A stretch of 64,000 nt of DNA. Source: Microcosmobacter sp040493455. Lineage in GTDB: Bacteria; Bacteroidota; Bacteroidia; Flavobacteriales; Flavobacteriaceae. Below the pieces are notes generated by a model, which did no database searches, had not been told where the DNA came from, and worked only from the letters and a program-made list of their open reading frames with translations. Made by a program: the position numbers and the translations under genes. Of this stretch, positions 60,224 to 64,000 are shown one piece after another (the first letter of the stretch is position 1; each line of letters opens with the position of its first letter). The stretch lies in assembly GCF_040493455.1 (NCBI RefSeq), contig NZ_JANFDA010000003.1, positions 186,001 through 250,000 of the forward strand. Reading direction: 5' to 3'.

Positions 60224-60997
60224 ATGAAACTAGAATTTTACAAATACCAAGGCACAGGAAACGATTTCATTATTATTGATAATCGTCAGAATATTTTCGA
60301 CAAAAATGATACCAAACGGGTCGCAGAATTGTGCGACAGACGCTTTGGCATTGGAGCAGATGGACTTATTTTACTTGAAAGCCATCCAGATGTTGATTTT
60401 GAAATGGTATACTATAACGCTGATGGCAATCAAAGCTCTATGTGTGGTAATGGAGGACGATGTATTGTGGCTTTTGCTAAGTATTTAGGGCTTATTGAAA
60501 GTAAGGCAACGTTCTTGGCAATTGATGGTATGCATCATGCTTCTATAGAAGGTGATTATGTAAAGCTTCATATGAAAGATGTTTCATCTGTAAATAAGTT
60601 TTCGGATTATACACAGTTAGATACCGGCTCACCACATTATGTTACCTTGTCTAATGGTGTTGATGGTTTAAATGTAAAGCAATTAGGTTCAGAAGTAAGA
60701 TATTCTGAAATATTCAAGGCAGAAGGTATCAATGTGAATTTTGTTGAACATCTCAAAGACAATGTATTTAAGGTTAGAACCTATGAAAGAGGTGTTGAAG
60801 ATGAAACCTTGTCTTGTGGTACTGGAGTTACTGCTGTAGCCATCGCAATGAACTATATTGGGGAGACCGAAAAAAATATAGTAGAGCTCAAAACACCAGG
60901 AGGTGATCTACAAGTTATGTTTCAAAAGGAAGGCGACACTTATAGAGATGTGTGGTTGTGTGGTCTGGCTAAACAGGTTTTTAAAGGCTATTTATAA
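60224..60997 (+). CDS. dapF: Diaminopimelate epimerase
   Basis: Converts LL- to meso-diaminopimelate for lysine and peptidoglycan. A 257-residue protein starting MKLEFYKYQGTGNDFIIIDN. The two catalytic cysteines are both present: Cys74 in SSMCGNGGRC and Cys198 in DETLSCGTGVTAV. A longer frame from 60146 adds 26 hydrophobic residues lacking in the family and lies above the promoter, so I discard it. The next gene begins on the last base of the stop (TAATG), so dapF, the acetyltransferase and mltG form one coupled operon. Confidence 0.97.
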   Translation: MKLEFYKYQGTGNDFIIIDNRQNIFDKNDTKRVAELCDRRFGIGADGLILLESHPDVDFEMVYYNADGNQSSMCGNGGRCIVAFAKYLGLIESKATFLAIDGMHHASIEGDYVKLHMKDVSSVNKFSDYTQLDTGSPHYVTLSNGVDGLNVKQLGSEVRYSEIFKAEGINVNFVEHLKDNVFKVRTYERGVEDETLSCGTGVTAVAIAMNYIGETEKNIVELKTPGGDLQVMFQKEGDTYRDVWLCGLAKQVFKGYL

Positions 60998-61524
60998 TGA
61001 AAACCTTAAAAGGAGAACATATCTATTTAAGAGCTTTAGAGCCAGAAGACCTAGAGTTTGTTCATGAGATTGAAAATGATGAATCCATCTGGGAACTGAG
61101 CAACACGCAAACGCCATATTCAAAATACCTTATAAAACAATATCTCGAGCAAGCTCATAAGGATATATATGAAGCCAAACAATTGCGCTTGGTGGTTTCA
61201 AACTATAAAAATGATGTCTTAGGGCTTATCGATATTTTTGATTTTGATTTCAAAAATTCTAAAGCAGGAATAGGAATTCTGATAAAAGAAGAAAAAGACA
61301 GGAACAAAGGTATTGGTACAGAAGCATTGAAACTTCTAGTAAATTACTGTTTTACGCATTTAAAGTTGCATCAATTGTATTGCAACATAGCTGAAGACAA
61401 TAAAGCCAGCCTTAATTTGTTTGAATCACAAGGGTTTCAAAGAATAGGATTAAAGAAGGATTGGAATTTTAATAGCGGTTCCTTTGAAGACGAATATTTA
61501 TTACAACTTATAAATACTAAGTAA
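60997..61524 (+). CDS. GNAT N-acetyltransferase (RimJ/RimL-like)
   Basis: A 175-residue GNAT-fold enzyme transferring an acetyl group from acetyl-CoA. The N-terminal LRALEPEDLEFVHEIENDES and the acetyl-CoA loop in GIGILIKEEKDRNKGIGTEAL (R/Q-x-x-G-x-G/A with the helix after) are clear, as is NIAEDNKASLNLFESQGFQRIG near the end. The RimJ/RimL/SpeG group acts on protein N-termini, polyamines or small amines; the substrate here is unknown. Coupled to dapF and mltG by TAATG overlaps on both sides. Confidence 0.93.
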   Translation: MKTLKGEHIYLRALEPEDLEFVHEIENDESIWELSNTQTPYSKYLIKQYLEQAHKDIYEAKQLRLVVSNYKNDVLGLIDIFDFDFKNSKAGIGILIKEEKDRNKGIGTEALKLLVNYCFTHLKLHQLYCNIAEDNKASLNLFESQGFQRIGLKKDWNFNSGSFEDEYLLQLINTK

Positions 61525-62567
61525 TGTATATAAGAAAGATTTTATTGGCCATTGTTTTTATTGGTCTGGGAGTAGCAGCGTATTTTGCATATTTTGTGTA
61601 CTCAGCAATGTTTACACCAAACACAGCTTTCAATAATGAACAGGCCTATATTCTTATTCCAACAGGAGCAGACTACAATGAGGTTAGAGAACAGTTAGAA
61701 CCTTTGCTTATAGATATTGACAAGTTTGATGCTTTAGCAGAGCGAAAAAAGTATACTGCTAATGTAAAGCCTGGACGCTATATCATTAAGAAGGATATGA
61801 ACAATAATGATATTATCAATTCAATCAGAAGCAATAATGTACCAGTACGAGTAGCCTTCAATAACCAAGCTTCACTTGAAAAATTAGCAGGAAGAATTTC
61901 CAATCAGATTGAAGTTGATAGTGCTTCACTTTATAATGCTATGGTAAATCCTGAATTCCTCAGCGAAAAAGGACTGTCTGAAGCCACAGCATTACAAATC
62001 TATGTACCAAACAGTTATGAAGTATTTTGGAATACATCTGCTGAAGGGTTCGTAAACAAGATGCATAAAGAGTATGAAAGATTCTGGAATAATAGTAGAA
62101 CGAAGAAGGCTGAGGGCATAGGCTTGTCTAAAGATGAGGTTATGACTTTGGCGTCTATTGTACATGAAGAATCAAAGAAGAGAGACGAACAACCTAGGAT
62201 TGCTGGAGTATACATGAACAGATTGCGAATCGGAATGGCTTTACAAGCCGATCCTACCTTGAAGTTTGCAGCTTATAAATTACCTAAGTATAAGAATACT
62301 ATCATTAAACGCGTGCTCAATGTACATAAGGAGATTGAGTCGCCGTATAATACCTATAAGAACGCTGGATTACCTCCAGGTCTTATTACGATGCCAGATA
62401 TTTCTGCAATAGATGCCGTTTTGAACTATGAAAAGCACAAATACCTTTATTTTGCTGCAGATGCTAAGCGTTTAGGTTATCATAAGTTTGCGAAAACATT
62501 GGCTCAGCACAATATCAATGCTAGAGCGTATCAACGTTACCTGAGTGCTCAAGGAATCAATAGATAA
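61524..62567 (+). CDS. mltG: Endolytic murein transglycosylase MltG (YceG-like)
   Basis: A 347-residue inner-membrane enzyme that cuts nascent peptidoglycan strands. One N-terminal membrane helix (about 5-25, ILLAIVFIGLGVAAYFAYFV), a LysM-like lead domain, then the YceG/MltG catalytic domain with the Glu in LASIVHEESKKRDEQP (about residue 214) and the conserved MALQADPTLKFA and AGLPPGLITMPDISAIDAVL. Start ATG overlaps the preceding stop by one base (TAATG). Operon with dapF fits: both serve the cell wall. Confidence 0.95.
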   Translation: MYIRKILLAIVFIGLGVAAYFAYFVYSAMFTPNTAFNNEQAYILIPTGADYNEVREQLEPLLIDIDKFDALAERKKYTANVKPGRYIIKKDMNNNDIINSIRSNNVPVRVAFNNQASLEKLAGRISNQIEVDSASLYNAMVNPEFLSEKGLSEATALQIYVPNSYEVFWNTSAEGFVNKMHKEYERFWNNSRTKKAEGIGLSKDEVMTLASIVHEESKKRDEQPRIAGVYMNRLRIGMALQADPTLKFAAYKLPKYKNTIIKRVLNVHKEIESPYNTYKNAGLPPGLITMPDISAIDAVLNYEKHKYLYFAADAKRLGYHKFAKTLAQHNINARAYQRYLSAQGINR

Positions 62568-62570
62568 TTG

Positions 62571-63479
62571 ATGCATACAAGGTTATTCAATATAGTATTA
62601 GCTTTATTAATCTCTTCTGTTTCTTTTTCTCAATCTGGGTTTAATGAATTTCTTAAACCGAGTGATACATTAAATACGAAGCGAAAAAATGCAGTTTTAA
62701 TTTCTGGAACTTCATTAGCAGGCTTAACGTTGGTTGGTCTCGACCGTTTATGGTACAAAGATTTCCCTAGATCTAGTTTTAATGCAGTAAATGATAATGA
62801 CGAATGGCTACAGGTAGATAAAATAGGGCATCTATTCTCAGCTTATCAGCTAACTAGAGTAGGAGCAGAATCGTTCGAATGGGCAGGTGCAAGTAAAAAC
62901 AGTCAATTGATATTTGGTTCTGCTTTAAGCCTGGGTTTTCTCACAACCGTAGAGATATTTGATGGATATTCCGCTGAATGGGGATTCTCATGGGGAGATT
63001 TTGCAGCCAATGCTTTGGGTTCTGGTATTTATGTTGGTCAAGAGTTATTATGGGATGAGCAAAGAGTAACGGTGAAGTATTCGTTTCATCAAACCAGTTT
63101 AGCACCACAAAACCCAGAAAAGTTAGGAGATGGCTTATTTGAAGAGTTTTTAAAAGATTATAATGGTCAGACCTATTGGTTGAGCGCCAATATTCACTCG
63201 TTTTTTAAAGATAGTAAATTGCCGAAATGGCTCAATATAGCCGTAGGATATGGGGCTGAAGGCATGCTGACTGGGCGATCAGACGCTTCAACTTTTTTTC
63301 CAAATCAAGATGGAACTCGACAATTTTACTTGAGTTTAGACGTTGATTTATCAAGAATACAAACGAATTCACGCTTTTTAAGGACAATTTTTTCAATAAT
63401 TAATGTATTGAAAATCCCTTCACCAACCCTTGAATTTAGTAGCAAAAGAGGTACTGTAGTTCATCTATTGTACTTCTAA
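62571..63479 (+). CDS. DUF2279 family protein
   Basis: A 302-residue protein of the DUF2279 family: a signal peptide (about 1-19, SSVSFSQ), a region of short hydrophobic segments, and the motif DKIGHLFSAYQLTRVGAE followed by GFLTTVEIFDGYSAEWGFS WGDFAAN-type sequence, common in Bacteroidota and often called 'periplasmic protein'. The longest frame begins with TTG at 62568; the next codon is ATG at 62571. It is probably co-transcribed with mltG. Function unknown. Confidence 0.82.
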   Translation: MHTRLFNIVLALLISSVSFSQSGFNEFLKPSDTLNTKRKNAVLISGTSLAGLTLVGLDRLWYKDFPRSSFNAVNDNDEWLQVDKIGHLFSAYQLTRVGAESFEWAGASKNSQLIFGSALSLGFLTTVEIFDGYSAEWGFSWGDFAANALGSGIYVGQELLWDEQRVTVKYSFHQTSLAPQNPEKLGDGLFEEFLKDYNGQTYWLSANIHSFFKDSKLPKWLNIAVGYGAEGMLTGRSDASTFFPNQDGTRQFYLSLDVDLSRIQTNSRFLRTIFSIINVLKIPSPTLEFSSKRGTVVHLLYF

Positions 63480-63501
63480 AAGACGCATTTAATCGAATAA
63501 T

Positions 63502-63532
63502 TTTGAAATTATTTGAAATAGTTGTAGTTTTG
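63502..63532 (+). promoter_or_regulatory. Complete Bacteroidota promoter for the last gene
   Basis: TTTG at 63502-63505, 19 bp, then TAGTTTTG at 63525-63532: the clearest full -33/-7 pair in the window. Transcription should begin near 63539, giving a leader of about 50 nt before the ATG at 63590. Confidence 0.75.
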
Positions 63533-63589
63533 CACGCTGAAAAATTGTAAAGCTCTGGGGAGTTTTTGCTTTACTAAAAATTAGCAGTT

Positions 63590-64000
63590 ATGATTAAACA
63601 AAAATTTAATTATTTCGCAGTCCCTCTTGCAATTTGTACCGTGCTTGTTTTAGCATTGTACCCAAATTCAAAAGTAGATATGTCAAAGTATTCTACTGAT
63701 GGGTTAGAACTAGACTTCACAGTTTCTGAAGGCATGGCTTATAATGCTGTTGAAGAAACTAAAGAAACGATCGAAGATTTTTCACCTTATTTAGGAAAAA
63801 CGTACGTAGGATTTAAAGAAGCTTTAGGCTTTAAAGAATCTAGAGGAAACTATTTTACTGTAAATACTTATGGTTACTTAGGGAAGTATCAGTTTGGTGC
63901 TGAGACCTTAAAACTTATTGGTATTTATAACCCTTCAGTTTTCTTGAATTCTCCTGAATTACAGGAAAAAGCATTTTTAGCTAATGCTGAGCGTAATAAA
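63590..64000 (+). CDS. Transglycosylase-like/peptidoglycan-binding protein, N-terminal part
   Basis: Open to the right edge; 137 codons are present. An N-terminal membrane segment (YFAVPLAICTVLVLALY, about residues 8-24) anchors it, then a linker, then a helical module (LGKTYVGFKEALGFKESRGN, YGYLGKYQFGAETLKLIGIY, ELQEKAFLANAERNK) resembling the lytic-transglycosylase/SLT-like family often annotated as peptidoglycan-binding or LysM protein in flavobacteria. The Glu in FKESRGNY is the probable catalytic residue of the SLT fold. A consensus promoter precedes it. Full domain content is outside the window. Confidence 0.75.
   Translation, partial: MIKQKFNYFAVPLAICTVLVLALYPNSKVDMSKYSTDGLELDFTVSEGMAYNAVEETKETIEDFSPYLGKTYVGFKEALGFKESRGNYFTVNTYGYLGKYQFGAETLKLIGIYNPSVFLNSPELQEKAFLANAERNK

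Noticed and set aside
1..64000. tRNA, rRNA, tmRNA, RNase P RNA, insertion sequences, CRISPR arrays or origins
   Set aside because: Gaps were read on both strands and no T-loop/acceptor pattern, rRNA motif, transposase, DnaA-box cluster or repeat-spacer array was recognised; a covariance search would be more sensitive.

Overview
The window comes from a low-GC Bacteroidota genome, almost certainly a marine-type member of the Flavobacteriaceae. The signs are TonB-receptor/DUF4249 and DUF5916 outer-membrane proteins, a type IX secretion (T9SS) sorting domain, lipoproteins with a Cys at the end of a short signal peptide, a monomeric NADP-isocitrate dehydrogenase, a GAPDH with a long N-terminal extension, absence of Shine-Dalgarno sites, and several promoters of the Bacteroidota form TAnnTTTG. 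No tRNA, rRNA, CRISPR array, integrase or transposase gene was seen.

Layout. 0-15.5 kb is mostly housekeeping: the 5' part of uvrA, a lipoprotein hydrolase, an operon running leftward (acpH, ggt, an AlkD-like repair protein, an ATP-grasp enzyme), glmM, a class V aminotransferase, an LpxL-type acyltransferase, a rhomboid protease, a TlpA-like lipoprotein and mnmE. 15.6-20.5 kb is one giant surface protein with Gly-rich, Ig-like, DUF285 (BspA-type) and dockerin-like parts. 20.6-31.2 kb is an accessory island, all on the + strand. It holds a cytoplasmic-type zinc metalloprotease, a metallo-beta-lactamase-fold hydrolase and an unknown protein (tight operon); a small protein resembling aegerolysins; a beta-lactamase-family lipoprotein; then DUF4255 (Pvc16-type), an unknown protein and a contractile tail sheath. 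The last three are recognisable parts of an extracellular contractile injection system, but the tube, baseplate, spike and ATPase genes are absent here.

31.2-51.4 kb returns to core genes: a LolD-like ATPase, a DUF5916 outer-membrane protein, folE, an ADP-ribosylglycohydrolase, a DUF4249/TonB receptor pair, a threonine dehydratase relative, icd, a Qnr-like pentapeptide protein, rplS, an SDR enzyme, trmD and a T9SS-exported endonuclease. Between icd/pentapeptide and rplS lies a gene-free stretch that looks like a structured noncoding RNA of about 440 nt with its own terminator.

51.4-56.1 kb is a second accessory locus. Four translationally coupled genes encode a TauABC/SsuABC-type ABC importer and a 768-residue membrane protein whose C-terminal third matches chorismatases (FkbO/Hyg5/XanB2 type). 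I have not seen this combination described. 56.3-64 kb is core again: a coiled-coil membrane protein, GAPDH, a Deg/HtrA protease, a dapF-acetyltransferase-mltG-DUF2279 operon, and the start of a transglycosylase-like protein.

Several start codons were moved inward from the longest reading frame because the first codon was TTG/GTG, a signal peptide began later, or a promoter -7 element lay between the candidates. Domain assignments are from motif recognition by eye; no searches were run.
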